Shown here in pieces: positions 8,071 through 15,794 of a DNA stretch of 25,112 nucleotides. The DNA comes from a virus: positions 1-25,112 of IMG/VR virus record IMGVR_UViG_3300027865_000043. One strand, written 5' to 3'. The notes under the pieces are model-generated. The model saw only the letters and a list, made by a program, of their open reading frames with translations. It did no database searches and was not told the DNA's origin. Both the position numbers and the translations under genes were made by a program. The first letter of the stretch is position 1, and each line of letters begins with the position of its first letter.

Positions 8071-9422
8071 CAGTACCCCCCTCGCCTGCGGTCGCGCCAG
8101 TAGTTCTCATTGTACCAGTTGGAATTGCGGTAGGGACTGCCAAACCAGGGCATAACAGATGGCGCTCCCGCTCGTTGCATCGCTGGAGACATGAGCCAAT
8201 CAATAAACCGCTGCGGCGTGTTCGGCCCTGCAAAGAAGTGGGCATACTTCCAAATTGCCGGGTCGGTAACAGATAGGCCAGATAGCGGGTTCTTACTGCT
8301 GCCCTGCCCCATAAGCGATGCAAGCTGTGCATCCTCAAAACGAGTCGAGGTCATCCCGGGCTGCTCCGCGTCGTCACTCATTGACACTTCCTCCAACAGC
8401 ACGTCGTTGCCCTGTTGCAGGTAGCTACTGGCAGGTGCGGACAATGCGCCCCAGGCTGGATCACGAACCACGCCTGGTGTCACCATCCAAGGGTTGATGC
8501 CACTACGCCCACCGATGTGGGCCTGTAGTGAGCGATTAATCCAGTAATATTTCGGATTAACATCTATTTGAAAATAGTCAAGCTCGTTTTCATTCGTAAC
8601 ATTGATAGTGTGCGGAGGGGTCTCCTCGTCTGCTCGCACGCCAAGTGCCCTGACAAGCTCATCCCACACCTTCGTGGGCCTGTCCTGGCCGTGGATAATA
8701 TCCTCAGTATTGGCTGCAATGTTACCTGTTGACAGCAGGTCACAATCGGTCGTGATGAGGTTCGTGATGTAGGTGGATGTGTCCACCTGCGTCTCACCAT
8801 CACCAATGGTGATGTATTGGAAGTTAGTCGAATAAACGTAACCCGATGCGCGGACGACGCATTTGTCCTCAGATGAGTCGGCCACCGAGTGAAAAACGGG
8901 CTTCGGGTCGGCATATTCAGCCAGGGTGTTGGCCATCTCTTCTTCCACCTGGGCGAGGAACACCTTATCCATGACGAGGATAAGCTCACGCCTGCCATAC
9001 TTGGCAATGCTTAGGTCGTCCTCTTCCCAGGCTGCAACCTCGTACAGGTTGCCCACACCATCAGTGTATATGGCTCGCACTGCATTGATTACGGGCATGA
9101 GCGACCGACGCATGGCCATCCCACCTTCGTACAGATCAATCTCGTCCACCATCCCTCGCCAGGTCGTGAATCCCCCTATCATTTCGCGCATGTCAAAACC
9201 AAGCCTGTTGTAGAACCAATGTCGGCCATAATCAGCGTCATAAGTCTCGCCCGAGAAGTCCCACTGGGCCTGCCAGAACCCGCCCACAAGGCGAATAGTA
9301 CGACGATAGTTGGTTGCCTTGTCGCGGAAATTCTCGACGAACCTACCCCCCATAGCGGAGGGCTGGCGGACTTCTAGGAACTGCTTGCTATTAATCGTCA
9401 CGGTAGGTGCTCCACCGCTCAT
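8070..9422 (-). CDS. Baseplate / tail hub-like protein, 450 aa
   Basis: This 450-residue soluble protein is rich in Trp, Tyr and Asp, without a signal peptide or membrane segment. The N-terminal third contains RTIRLVGGFWQAQWDFSG and a WRGMVDEIDLYEG strand, which look like the strands of a tail-hub domain. The C-terminus is Asn/Tyr/Arg-rich (YRNSNWYNENYWRDRRRGGY). In this order (tape measure, distal tail protein, this gene, fibre) the slot is that of the tail hub or tail-associated structural protein; the name rests on synteny. The start is uncertain. The ATG at 9422 has no clear binding site, whereas an in-frame GTG at 9401 has GGTGGAG eight bases upstream and would shorten the overlap with the previous gene to eleven bases. 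Confidence 0.65.
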   Translation of the reverse strand: MSGGAPTVTINSKQFLEVRQPSAMGGRFVENFRDKATNYRRTIRLVGGFWQAQWDFSGETYDADYGRHWFYNRLGFDMREMIGGFTTWRGMVDEIDLYEGGMAMRRSLMPVINAVRAIYTDGVGNLYEVAAWEEDDLSIAKYGRRELILVMDKVFLAQVEEEMANTLAEYADPKPVFHSVADSSEDKCVVRASGYVYSTNFQYITIGDGETQVDTSTYITNLITTDCDLLSTGNIAANTEDIIHGQDRPTKVWDELVRALGVRADEETPPHTINVTNENELDYFQIDVNPKYYWINRSLQAHIGGRSGINPWMVTPGVVRDPAWGALSAPASSYLQQGNDVLLEEVSMSDDAEQPGMTSTRFEDAQLASLMGQGSSKNPLSGLSVTDPAIWKYAHFFAGPNTPQRFIDWLMSPAMQRAGAPSVMPWFGSPYRNSNWYNENYWRDRRRGGY

Positions 9423-10776
9423 ATAGCGAGGCTGTAATGGTGCCTATGTTGTCAGATGGATTGTGTATCCCGCTGCGCTCGCCAGCCAGAACAACAGTCG
9501 CACCACGGCGTGGAATCTGACCCCATTTCGACGTGCCAGCCTCAGGCGTGCCCAGGTCCGTTTCGCCCGTATCATTGGCGTAAACCTGTGTTTGCCAATC
9601 TTCGCTGGTCAGTATGATCACCTGGCCATCCGTGACCGGGGCGTCTATGTTGTCCAGGTAGATCCTGTGTTCTGCTGGGATCAGAATAATCTCGGCCAGT
9701 CTCAGGTCGTTGTCATCCGTTCCGCTGAGCGTTTCAGCCTCCACATTGATCAGAGCCAGCTTGGCAGCAGGGATATTGTCGTAGAACAATGCTCGTGGTG
9801 CCATGCCTGGAAATTGGAGGATGCCACAATCGTAAATGCGATAATCCGTATCCTCCACCACCACCTCGCCAAGCTGATTGACGCTGTTGATGCCATTACC
9901 TGCAAAGTCGTCTGGATCTTCCATTGACAAGGATAGGCGCATCCGAACTGGGTTGGATGCTGTGACCCGAGCAATGATCAGCACGGTATGGTAGCCAGCC
10001 CACTTTTCTGGGTCGCCTGTCAATTCCCGACTGCACCGATAGCCCATGCTGGCATTAGATGCAAAAGTGATTTGCGCGACATTGGTGAAGGTAGGGTCGC
10101 TGGTGATGCGAGACGAGTCGCCATTGGTGTGATGCCGCACATCACTGACACTGCCCATACTCATCACAGGGTCAAGCGCTGATCCTTGGTCATAACGCCA
10201 GCCCATCCACATGCGATCAAGCGTGTTGGTTGCAGGCTTAAAGGTCAGGATAGACAAGCGCGATGGCAGGGTGCCCCCGGCAGGTAGGTCAAAAGTGCCC
10301 CCGCCAAGGCTCTTGGTTCCTGATATCGTGGGGGTGGTCGCCCCTTGGGATTCAAATGCCCCTCTCGTGATGGTCAAGGACCCGTAGAATATCTCGTTGG
10401 GCCTCTGAATGGGATTGAACACATCGTTGCTGGGAAGGGGGATGAACGTAGCCTCGTAAATAGGAGCGACCCGACTGGCCCCCTCGTTGTCTGTTCTGGC
10501 GTGCAGCCAGATACTATTGAACTCATTAGACTCGGGGTCGTTGAACAGATTCGCCTGCTCCACATCTCGCTCAAAGTCGGCAATGGCCGACTCCACTTCA
10601 GTACCCCCTGTTTCATAAACGAACAGGGATAGCGTATCAATCCATCGTGGCTCGCCATTTGCACCAGGTGGAGCAGGCGTGCCCATAAAATACCCCCGTT
10701 CCAACAGCCGCAACCCGCCACTGAGAAAATTGGTGCTAACACTCGATCTCGTTCCTATGCCTAGCGTGGTTGCCAT
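9391..10776 (-). CDS. Distal tail / tail tip structural protein, 461 aa
   Basis: This 461-residue protein directly follows the tape measure gene, whose stop abuts its ATG (TAGATG). It is beta-rich with many Thr/Asp/Gly turns. The segment around residues 230-400 looks like a carbohydrate-binding-module-like or jelly-roll fold: alternating strands such as YHTVLIIARVTASNPVRMRL, then ALINVEAETL and RLAEIILIPAEHRIYLDNID. The position is that of the distal tail protein, which joins the tube to the baseplate. The fold is inferred from pattern and the role from gene order. No catalytic residues are evident. Confidence 0.65.
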   Translation of the reverse strand: MATTLGIGTRSSVSTNFLSGGLRLLERGYFMGTPAPPGANGEPRWIDTLSLFVYETGGTEVESAIADFERDVEQANLFNDPESNEFNSIWLHARTDNEGASRVAPIYEATFIPLPSNDVFNPIQRPNEIFYGSLTITRGAFESQGATTPTISGTKSLGGGTFDLPAGGTLPSRLSILTFKPATNTLDRMWMGWRYDQGSALDPVMSMGSVSDVRHHTNGDSSRITSDPTFTNVAQITFASNASMGYRCSRELTGDPEKWAGYHTVLIIARVTASNPVRMRLSLSMEDPDDFAGNGINSVNQLGEVVVEDTDYRIYDCGILQFPGMAPRALFYDNIPAAKLALINVEAETLSGTDDNDLRLAEIILIPAEHRIYLDNIDAPVTDGQVIILTSEDWQTQVYANDTGETDLGTPEAGTSKWGQIPRRGATVVLAGERSGIHNPSDNIGTITASLYERWSTYRDD

Positions 10777-12933
10777 CTATAGCCCCATGTACGCATTGCG
10801 TCGAGCCTGGTTGGCTTGATCCATCAATGCTGCCATCATTTGTGCTGTTTGGAAGTCAGGCACGACGAATATCGTCTGACTCTGATCAATCATTGGTGCT
10901 GACAGTGCGCCTTGTGCCCCAGCAGGCGGGTCGTCTGGAATACCACCACCCCCGCCTCCGCCAGATCCTCCACCTCCCCCACCCGAGCCGCCCCCACCTG
11001 GGGCGCTACCCGAGCCGCCTCCAAGTAATCCGGCTGTTTTTTGGAGTGCGATATAAGTTTTCATCTCCTCAATCAGGGCGTCCATGTTCGTTTTGTACTC
11101 CACCTCATACTCGCCCTCCAAGGTGGTCATCTTCTCTCCGGTGGTCGTGATCTCAGCGTCGAGGTCTCCTACGGCATCAGACACGACATTGCCGAATCCT
11201 TGTGCGAGCAGTTCCATGTTGATCTGATGCTGCTGGGCAGCAGTGCGAGCGCGGGTAGCAGCTGCCCCTTCTTCCTCTAACAGCCAATCCTCAAGGTTGA
11301 AATTAGCAACGAACATGCCCAACGCCTCAAGTGCCTCCTGGGCAGTCATTGCCCCGGCTGCTACCTGCTCGCCCAACTCCGCGCCCATCTGGTTGAAGAT
11401 ACTTTGCGTGTAAGCTGTGTCAAATGCTTCGGTCGCACCTGCCAGTTCTCGCAGTTCAAACCCGTAAGCACCTGCACTTGATGCGGCTTGCAGCATGGCC
11501 CCGGCTGCATCAGTCATCACCTCATCAATATCCCAGCCTGTTGCCAGCTTGCCCTGGACGGATTCCAACCCTTCCAACTCCACTCGCAATTCGGCCAGTT
11601 TCTCCGTCTGGTTGTCTGTTAGCTTTTCCTTGTCGGTGAGCTTGGATATATCCTCGGACAGTTCTTTGATCTGCTCGGTCTTATCAATGACAAACTGGAA
11701 CGACTCGCCAAACGTCTGGCCCAACGTTTCAAAGTCAAACAGCCCGGCAAACAGGCTGCCACGTTCCACACGGATGGCAGTTGCTTCGGCCAGGGCTTCG
11801 GCCAGAGTTTGCACGTCAACAGCCGCCTCCCTGGCCGCATCGGACATCCGTTCCAAGTGCCCGACCGTTGACTCAAGACGTACCGCGCCCAGGGTTTGCA
11901 ATAATGTTGTATCAAGCAATTCTGTCGGCAACGACCATCCAGCGGCGGCAGATAGGCGCTTGTTCCGCGCCAGTTCGTAAGCAGCCAACGCTTCCTCGGC
12001 TGCGGCCTGTGCTGCCAAACTGAAAGCGAGCGCTTGCACATCTGGGGCAGGACCGGCAGGTTCTTTTGCAAGGAACTGAAAATGGCGCAAAATCCCGATA
12101 AATGGAATCCACTGGGCTAGCTTGGAGCCTAACAATTCAACCTTGGCCGCAGACTCTTCGGCAGAATATCCGATGCCGTCTATCCCTTCTGCAACGGTAG
12201 CGGCAATCTCGCCATAGAACCCTCTCTGAAGAGAGTCTTGGAAATTGTCCAGCTTGGTTTGCGCTTGCTGCAATGCGGTTAGCGCATCATCGGCAGCCAG
12301 TTCGTAATCTTCTATTGACTGTTCTGCGGTCTGGAGAAACGCCTCGCTAAACGCTTCATCCACATCCATCCCGGTCTCTTTCAATTCCTCCAGCTTCCTC
12401 TTGAAAGCTGTGACGGAGATGCCCATCGTATCAAAGCGTGCGGTCGTCTTGTTACTGATGGTCAGGGCAAGCGCTTGCATGTCAATGCCCAGGGCACCTA
12501 CAACCGCTGTCATACGCGTTAATTCTTCACGCCCGCCCACAAGACCCATTCTCATGAGGTCGCCAGCCCCGGCCATTAGTTCGACATCGCTAACCGTGTT
12601 CCTGGTCGCTTCACGAAGATCCTTCATTACCTCCGTTGTGCCGCCGATGTCTTTTGTTAGCGCACCAAAAATATTGATAGTGCGTTGCTGCTGGGCAGTG
12701 TCGAGCATAGTCTCAAAGGCGTCCCCGACTACCTGGCCCACCTTCTCGAAGATTTCGAGCGTCTGATTAATCGGGGTTGCAAGTTCCTGCCACTGGTCGC
12801 CCAGAGATTGCAGTGATAATTCGTTACTCTCGGCTGCATCACTGACACCCTGCAACCCATGGGCAGCGCTAACGGTTCCACCATCACCCTGCCACAGGGC
12901 CTCGATAAAATAGCGTAGATACTCGTTAGCCAC
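10777..12933 (-). CDS. Tail tape measure protein, 718 aa
   Basis: This is the longest mostly helical protein of the tail block, placed between the tail chaperones and the distal tail protein, as tape measures are. It consists of long Ala/Glu/Leu-rich helices with coiled-coil character: near residues 200-235 (ALTALQQAQTKLDNFQDS) and near 420-460 (KELSEDISKLTDKEKL). A Gly/Ser run spans residues about 638-664, followed by a short C-terminal segment. No lysozyme or peptidase motif was seen. At about 0.15 nm per residue, the usual tape-measure rule, 718 residues would imply a tail of roughly 110 nm. The start is GTG at 12933, overlapping the end of the chaperone extension frame by eight bases, with GGAG upstream. 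Confidence 0.85.
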   Translation of the reverse strand: MANEYLRYFIEALWQGDGGTVSAAHGLQGVSDAAESNELSLQSLGDQWQELATPINQTLEIFEKVGQVVGDAFETMLDTAQQQRTINIFGALTKDIGGTTEVMKDLREATRNTVSDVELMAGAGDLMRMGLVGGREELTRMTAVVGALGIDMQALALTISNKTTARFDTMGISVTAFKRKLEELKETGMDVDEAFSEAFLQTAEQSIEDYELAADDALTALQQAQTKLDNFQDSLQRGFYGEIAATVAEGIDGIGYSAEESAAKVELLGSKLAQWIPFIGILRHFQFLAKEPAGPAPDVQALAFSLAAQAAAEEALAAYELARNKRLSAAAGWSLPTELLDTTLLQTLGAVRLESTVGHLERMSDAAREAAVDVQTLAEALAEATAIRVERGSLFAGLFDFETLGQTFGESFQFVIDKTEQIKELSEDISKLTDKEKLTDNQTEKLAELRVELEGLESVQGKLATGWDIDEVMTDAAGAMLQAASSAGAYGFELRELAGATEAFDTAYTQSIFNQMGAELGEQVAAGAMTAQEALEALGMFVANFNLEDWLLEEEGAAATRARTAAQQHQINMELLAQGFGNVVSDAVGDLDAEITTTGEKMTTLEGEYEVEYKTNMDALIEEMKTYIALQKTAGLLGGGSGSAPGGGGSGGGGGGSGGGGGGGIPDDPPAGAQGALSAPMIDQSQTIFVVPDFQTAQMMAALMDQANQARRNAYMGL

Positions 12934-13249
12934 TTATCTTGCTCCGCTTCCACTCATCATACTGCTCTCGCATTCCCGTTTTCTCAACGACCGTTTTCCA
13001 GGCCTGCGGGTTAGCATTGGCCCATGCTGCCACGTTGCCAGGTGGGATACTCTCGGCCTGCCTAACAAGCCTAAGCTCGGCCTTGGCATCCTCGTATGCG
13101 TTCCAGGCAACCGACATGCGATCCAGCAATCCCGCTGGCTGCTCATCAATAACCGTAGGGGCCAGGCCCCATTCCTTGACTTGGTACGCATACCAAAGTT
13201 CCGTAGGAGGCGTACCACCATCAGCAGCAGCGGCAGCCTCCTCCTTTAA
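12926..13249 (-). CDS. Tail assembly chaperone, -1 frameshift extension (T part), 107 codons
   Basis: This frame has no ATG or GTG near its beginning but reads as good protein directly from the end of the first chaperone. After the slippery CCCAAAT at 13255-13249 it continues LKEEAAAAADGG, then ELWYAYQVKEWGLAP, a helical middle (DRMSVAWNAYEDAKAELRLV), and ends EQYDEWKRSKISG. The fusion of the 89-residue first chaperone with this extension would be about 196 residues. This matches the G/GT arrangement of lambda and many siphophages, where a small share of ribosomes slip by -1 to make the long chaperone that binds the tape measure. An internal TTG at 13129 could start a 67-residue form, but the coding-like sequence upstream of it argues for frameshifting. 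Confidence 0.75.
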   Translation of the reverse strand, partial: LKEEAAAAADGGTPPTELWYAYQVKEWGLAPTVIDEQPAGLLDRMSVAWNAYEDAKAELRLVRQAESIPPGNVAAWANANPQAWKTVVEKTGMREQYDEWKRSKISG

Positions 13250-13515
13250 TTTGGGTCGATGTGCCTGGCCTTATTGTGCGCCTTCCAGCAGGCAAGCGCC
13301 AAGGCTTCAGCCTCCTTGACTGTTAACGCCTCAACTTGTTCCCGAGTCACCCCAGTCACGAACCACCCACTTTCGTAGGCACAGGTGACAGTGATGTCAT
13401 AGAACACCACATCCGGCAGGCTTGATATATCAGTCACGCCCTCTGGGCGAGATTCCTGTACTGCGCGAACCCAATTGGCCAGCTTTTTGTTGGTCAGATC
13501 TACCAGTTCAATCAT
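13246..13515 (-). CDS. Tail assembly chaperone, short form (G-like), 89 aa
   Basis: This 89-residue, mostly helical protein begins MIELVDLTNKKLANWVRAVQ and ends RHIDPN followed by TAA. It lies between the major tail protein and the tape measure, the usual site of the short tail chaperone. The last two sense codons overlap a C CCA AAT slippery heptamer immediately before the stop, which is the classic place for -1 frameshifting into the long form. A central strand stretch (DVVFYDITVTCAYESGWFV) precedes a C-terminal helical part (VEALTVKEAEALALACWKAH). The ATG lies one base after the stop of the major tail gene, so translation is probably coupled to it. Confidence 0.8.
   Translation of the reverse strand: MIELVDLTNKKLANWVRAVQESRPEGVTDISSLPDVVFYDITVTCAYESGWFVTGVTREQVEALTVKEAEALALACWKAHNKARHIDPN
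13249..13255 (-). promoter_or_regulatory. Slippery heptamer CCCAAAT for -1 frameshifting
   Basis: Read in the zero frame the site is C CCA AAT TAA. It fits the X XXY YYZ rule with X=C, Y=A and Z=T and is followed at once by the stop codon. Slipping back one base lets the ribosome continue at TTA AAG GAG into an open frame of 107 codons. The position in the tail-chaperone gene agrees with well-known cases. A purine-rich AAGGAGGAGG stretch follows directly, and a GCTGCCGCTGCTGCTG segment further on might fold. Confidence 0.8.
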
Positions 13516-13516
13516 T

Positions 13517-13921
13517 CTACGATGCCGCCTGGATGGTCAATGCGCCATCGATTCCAACTGTGATGCTAAGAACCCCCAGCGTGTCAGGGTCGCCGCCCAA
13601 CTCGCTTCGCAGGATGACCGCACCGGTAGCAATGAATTCGATATTGAGTGCAGTGTCGCCCTCGGGATGGAACTCGAATGCCGTTTCCACCTGCCCACGC
13701 TTTAAAGCATTCAGCGTGGTGATGTCTCCAGCGTCAACGATAACGTCAAACGAGAATTGATCCTCGGGGGTCCCTGCTCGTCTAACCGTAGTCGCTCCAG
13801 TCTCGCCAGAGCATTTTGCCACTGAATCGGCAACAGAACCACTCCAGCGATAATTGGCCAGACACAGGTATTGTGTCGAGCCGAACGTGAATTCTGCTTT
13901 GTCGCCAGCAAACTTAACCAT
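13517..13921 (-). CDS. Major tail tube protein, 134 aa
   Basis: This small beta-rich protein of 134 residues lies between the tail terminator and the tail chaperones. It has alternating strand patterns: KAEFTFGSTQYLCLANYRWS at the start, then DQFSFDVIVDAGDITTLNAL, TAFEFHPEGDTALNIEFIAT and GVLSITVGIDGALTIQAAS. The strand order with an internal helix (DITTLNALKRGQ) fits short siphovirus tail tube proteins. At 134 residues it is at the small end of the group. GAGGTG lies five bases before the ATG at 13921, overlapping the TAA of the previous gene. The family is not named with certainty; position is the main argument. Confidence 0.75.
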   Translation of the reverse strand: MVKFAGDKAEFTFGSTQYLCLANYRWSGSVADSVAKCSGETGATTVRRAGTPEDQFSFDVIVDAGDITTLNALKRGQVETAFEFHPEGDTALNIEFIATGAVILRSELGGDPDTLGVLSITVGIDGALTIQAAS

Positions 13922-13923
13922 TG

Positions 13924-14274
13924 TTACACCTCATGTGCTACTAAAACCTCAACCACCTTGCGATACAATTCCGTATCGTCCTCATAGAAATCTGGCCCGG
14001 CATTGTATCGCCAGTGCCCTGTTGCATTTGCCAGAGCGATGAGGGCATCACGCATGGTGATGACCACTGTATAGCTCGCGGCATAACTGTCTATCTGCAC
14101 ACGGGATTGCGTGCAGCCATTGGAGCCTATTGGAACTTGTGTGAGCACCTGATAGACCATAGCCGGAAATGTGGCATCGTCTGGGGCAACGTCAGGATAT
14201 AGGCGGGTCCCTATCAGAGCACCAATCGTGCCATCGCCAGTCACCGCGCTATACACACTGCTCTCCAGGCTCAT
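13924..14274 (-). CDS. Tail completion / terminator protein (DUF3168-like), 116 aa
   Basis: The protein has 116 residues with a typical pattern: an N-terminal helix (SLESSVYSAVTGDGTIGALI), LYPDVAPDDATFPAMVYQV, and an RVQIDSYAASYTVVI strand. The signature L-Y-P, then P, then F-P-A-x-V-Y, and I-D-x-Y-A is that of the DUF3168 tail-completion family, whose members cap the tail tube or join it to the head. It overlaps the previous gene by four bases (ATGA), which supports this start and indicates coupled translation. Its place between the gp10-like protein and the major tail protein is as expected. Confidence 0.85.
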   Translation of the reverse strand: MSLESSVYSAVTGDGTIGALIGTRLYPDVAPDDATFPAMVYQVLTQVPIGSNGCTQSRVQIDSYAASYTVVITMRDALIALANATGHWRYNAGPDFYEDDTELYRKVVEVLVAHEV

Positions 14275-14648
14275 ATTCCATCGCCTCGTGTGATGATGTT
14301 TCTCATCACTGCGAAGATCTGCTGCCCAAATTGATCAGCAGCCTTTCGCATAAACGGCTGGGCCGACATCTTTATGGTGCCATATTCAACGAACCTGGAA
14401 TAAAAGACTGTATTGAATACGGCGTAGGTTACAGCCCTTCCCGTGTTCGCTTCCAGCTTGATGCCCATGCCAGCCCGTAGTCGCCCAGTTCGTGCTGGGG
14501 CGCCCGATTTGGCAGCATCAAAGAACAGATCAGCGCCCGCCTCAGTTGCAGGGGGCATCGTCCGCTTAACGTTCCTGGGCAGGTTTTTAAGCTGACTCTG
14601 GGCCTGCTTAATACCGCTAAAAAAAGGGGCGTTCCGTCGGTTGCTCAT
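14271..14648 (-). CDS. HK97 gp10-like head-tail joining protein, 125 aa
   Basis: This is a 125-residue basic protein starting MSNRRNAPFFSGIKQAQSQL. An N-terminal amphipathic helix is followed by ATEAGADLFFDAAKSGAPAR, then TGRLRAGMGIKLEANTGRAV, and ends with VEYGTIKMSAQPFMRKA. The pattern A-P-x-R-T-G-x-L-R followed later by VEYG-T and QPFMRKA is characteristic of the HK97 gp10 family, which joins head and tail. A TTG 15 bases further upstream keeps the frame open, but the ATG at 14648 overlaps the preceding stop as ATGA and has AGGGAG five bases upstream. Confidence 0.85.
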   Translation of the reverse strand: MSNRRNAPFFSGIKQAQSQLKNLPRNVKRTMPPATEAGADLFFDAAKSGAPARTGRLRAGMGIKLEANTGRAVTYAVFNTVFYSRFVEYGTIKMSAQPFMRKAADQFGQQIFAVMRNIITRGDGI

Positions 14649-14983
14649 ACCTGCTCCCTGCAAGCCAAACTGATATAGGTGTCAAGGAATTCCTCTTCCA
14701 TCAACACCTTCTCAATATCATACGTGTGCACCACTGAATGACGGTCGGTGAATTGGATTCGTAGCTCGGATGTGATGTCCTGCCTATATCTAATGACCAC
14801 CCAATAGCTGATGTCCTGGGCTTGGATCATGCCCTCTGGATACTCACGAGCGGAGGCAGGTGAGATGCTGGCCCACGCATCGTATTTTGTAGCCCAGGTA
14901 TAGACCGGCTCACCGACTGCATTCTGGGCCTCCGTCTTCTCTTGGATGACGATACGATGTCTCAATTCGCCAGGTCTAGGCAT
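14645..14983 (-). CDS. Head-tail adaptor (SPP1 gp16 / Phage_H_T_join-like), 112 aa
   Basis: The start PGELRHRIVIQEKTEAQNAV is followed by VYTWATKYDAWASI, a central VVIRYRQDITSELRIQF and the closing IEKVLMEEEFLDTYISLACR. The pattern GxLRHRIxIQ, then W-A-x-I, then IRYRxDI is the hallmark of the head-tail adaptor family that seats on the connector ring. Length is normal. The gene overlaps the gene before it by eight bases and the gene after it by four, so it is part of a coupled run. Confidence 0.9.
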   Translation of the reverse strand: MPRPGELRHRIVIQEKTEAQNAVGEPVYTWATKYDAWASISPASAREYPEGMIQAQDISYWVVIRYRQDITSELRIQFTDRHSVVHTYDIEKVLMEEEFLDTYISLACREQV

Positions 14984-15563
14984 ACGCTAGACTCCAATGA
15001 CGATCTGGGCTTAGCATGTCCTTGACCGTGTAATCTAGTTCTTTGCCAATTGACCCGACCAAGTATGGTTGTCGCCACTCGTAGAAATGCGTGACCAACA
15101 AGCGAACGGCCTGACGGACCATCTCTGACACATCACCATGATCGTCACCGTAGCCGCAAACAAAACGAATTGTCACGGCGTCAGCTTCTCGCAATGTGAC
15201 AGTGGGCAAAGTGGCAGACGACTTGACTGTAATGCGGCCTGGGGTGCCAGCACTGACGATATAATTGGCTGCGTTCCAAGTGGCCTCGTTGTCATCCTCG
15301 TCATAATACTTCCACGAGGTTATCGATTGCAGGGGCGGCTTGGGCAGCCAAACAGGACCACTAGGCCAGGTGTCCAGGTACATATCAATCGATTGGGTGA
15401 TGAGGGCCAGGCCAGAATATGATTCACACTTCTTACGTGCTGCCTTGATGTAGGAGGCTATCAGGGCGTCATCCGCGGAGGTGTCCACGCGCATGTGGTT
15501 CTTGGCATCCACAACCGATATCGGTTCCTTAATGGGGGCTGTTGCTTTATCCAGGCGCATCAT
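14976..15563 (-). CDS. Head-tail connector, gp6-like, 195 aa
   Basis: The N-terminus contains PISVVDAKNHMRVDTSADDA and IASYIKAARKKCESYSGLAL, the sequence expected for the gp6/gp15 connector family (I-S-L-x-E-x-K-x-H-L-R-V-D, then D-D-x-L-I-x-x-Y-I-x-A-A-R). A central beta part (residues about 60-135) includes PLQSITSWKYYDEDD. The C-terminal helix (MVRQAVRLLVTHFYEWRQP) is also typical. Members form the ring beneath the portal. Start: two successive ATGs at 15563 and 15560; the first overlaps the previous TGA as ATGA. The length agrees with the family. Confidence 0.9.
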   Translation of the reverse strand: MMRLDKATAPIKEPISVVDAKNHMRVDTSADDALIASYIKAARKKCESYSGLALITQSIDMYLDTWPSGPVWLPKPPLQSITSWKYYDEDDNEATWNAANYIVSAGTPGRITVKSSATLPTVTLREADAVTIRFVCGYGDDHGDVSEMVRQAVRLLVTHFYEWRQPYLVGSIGKELDYTVKDMLSPDRHWSLAYA

Positions 15564-15766
15564 GTTTTCTTGGCCCTCGTCCGTCTCTTAGGCTTGGCCC
15601 TGGTAGCCTTCCGTTTAGGCTTGATGGTTGCAGCCTCAGGCTCAACCTCCATCGCCTCAACCAACCCGGCTCGCAACCAGTCCACGCCCTCGGGAAGCTC
15701 AAACTCGTCGCCAGCACTGATGTGTATTCCATTTCCACCGAAGGTCGTTAACGCTCGCACTCTCAT
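15560..15766 (-). CDS. Small protein with Lys/Arg-rich tail in the head region, 68 aa
   Basis: This 68-residue protein has two parts. Residues 1-44 (starting MRVRALTTFGGNGIHISAGD) look like a small beta fold with an LPEGVDWLRAGLVEAME helix; similar short phage proteins occur just upstream of gp6-like connectors. Residues about 47-68 are a basic tail with KPKRKATRAKPKRRTRAKK, more than half Lys or Arg. The tail suggests binding to DNA or to an acidic partner in the head. GAGGTG lies four bases before the ATG. The stop overlaps the connector start. Confidence 0.75.
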   Translation of the reverse strand: MRVRALTTFGGNGIHISAGDEFELPEGVDWLRAGLVEAMEVEPEAATIKPKRKATRAKPKRRTRAKKT

Positions 15767-15794
15767 GTCTCACCTCTTCGAAGACGTTCGCAAC

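Noticed and set aside
11495-11980. Plus-strand 161-codon frame opposite the tape measure
   Set aside because: A Ser/Arg/Ala-rich antisense product of helical tape-measure codons, with no family features.
12934-13221. Minus-strand 95-codon frame starting at an ATG after a strong binding site
   Set aside because: Its product is rich in Arg, Cys and Trp without a plausible fold, and it competes with the -1 chaperone frame, which has coding character and the conserved frameshift context.
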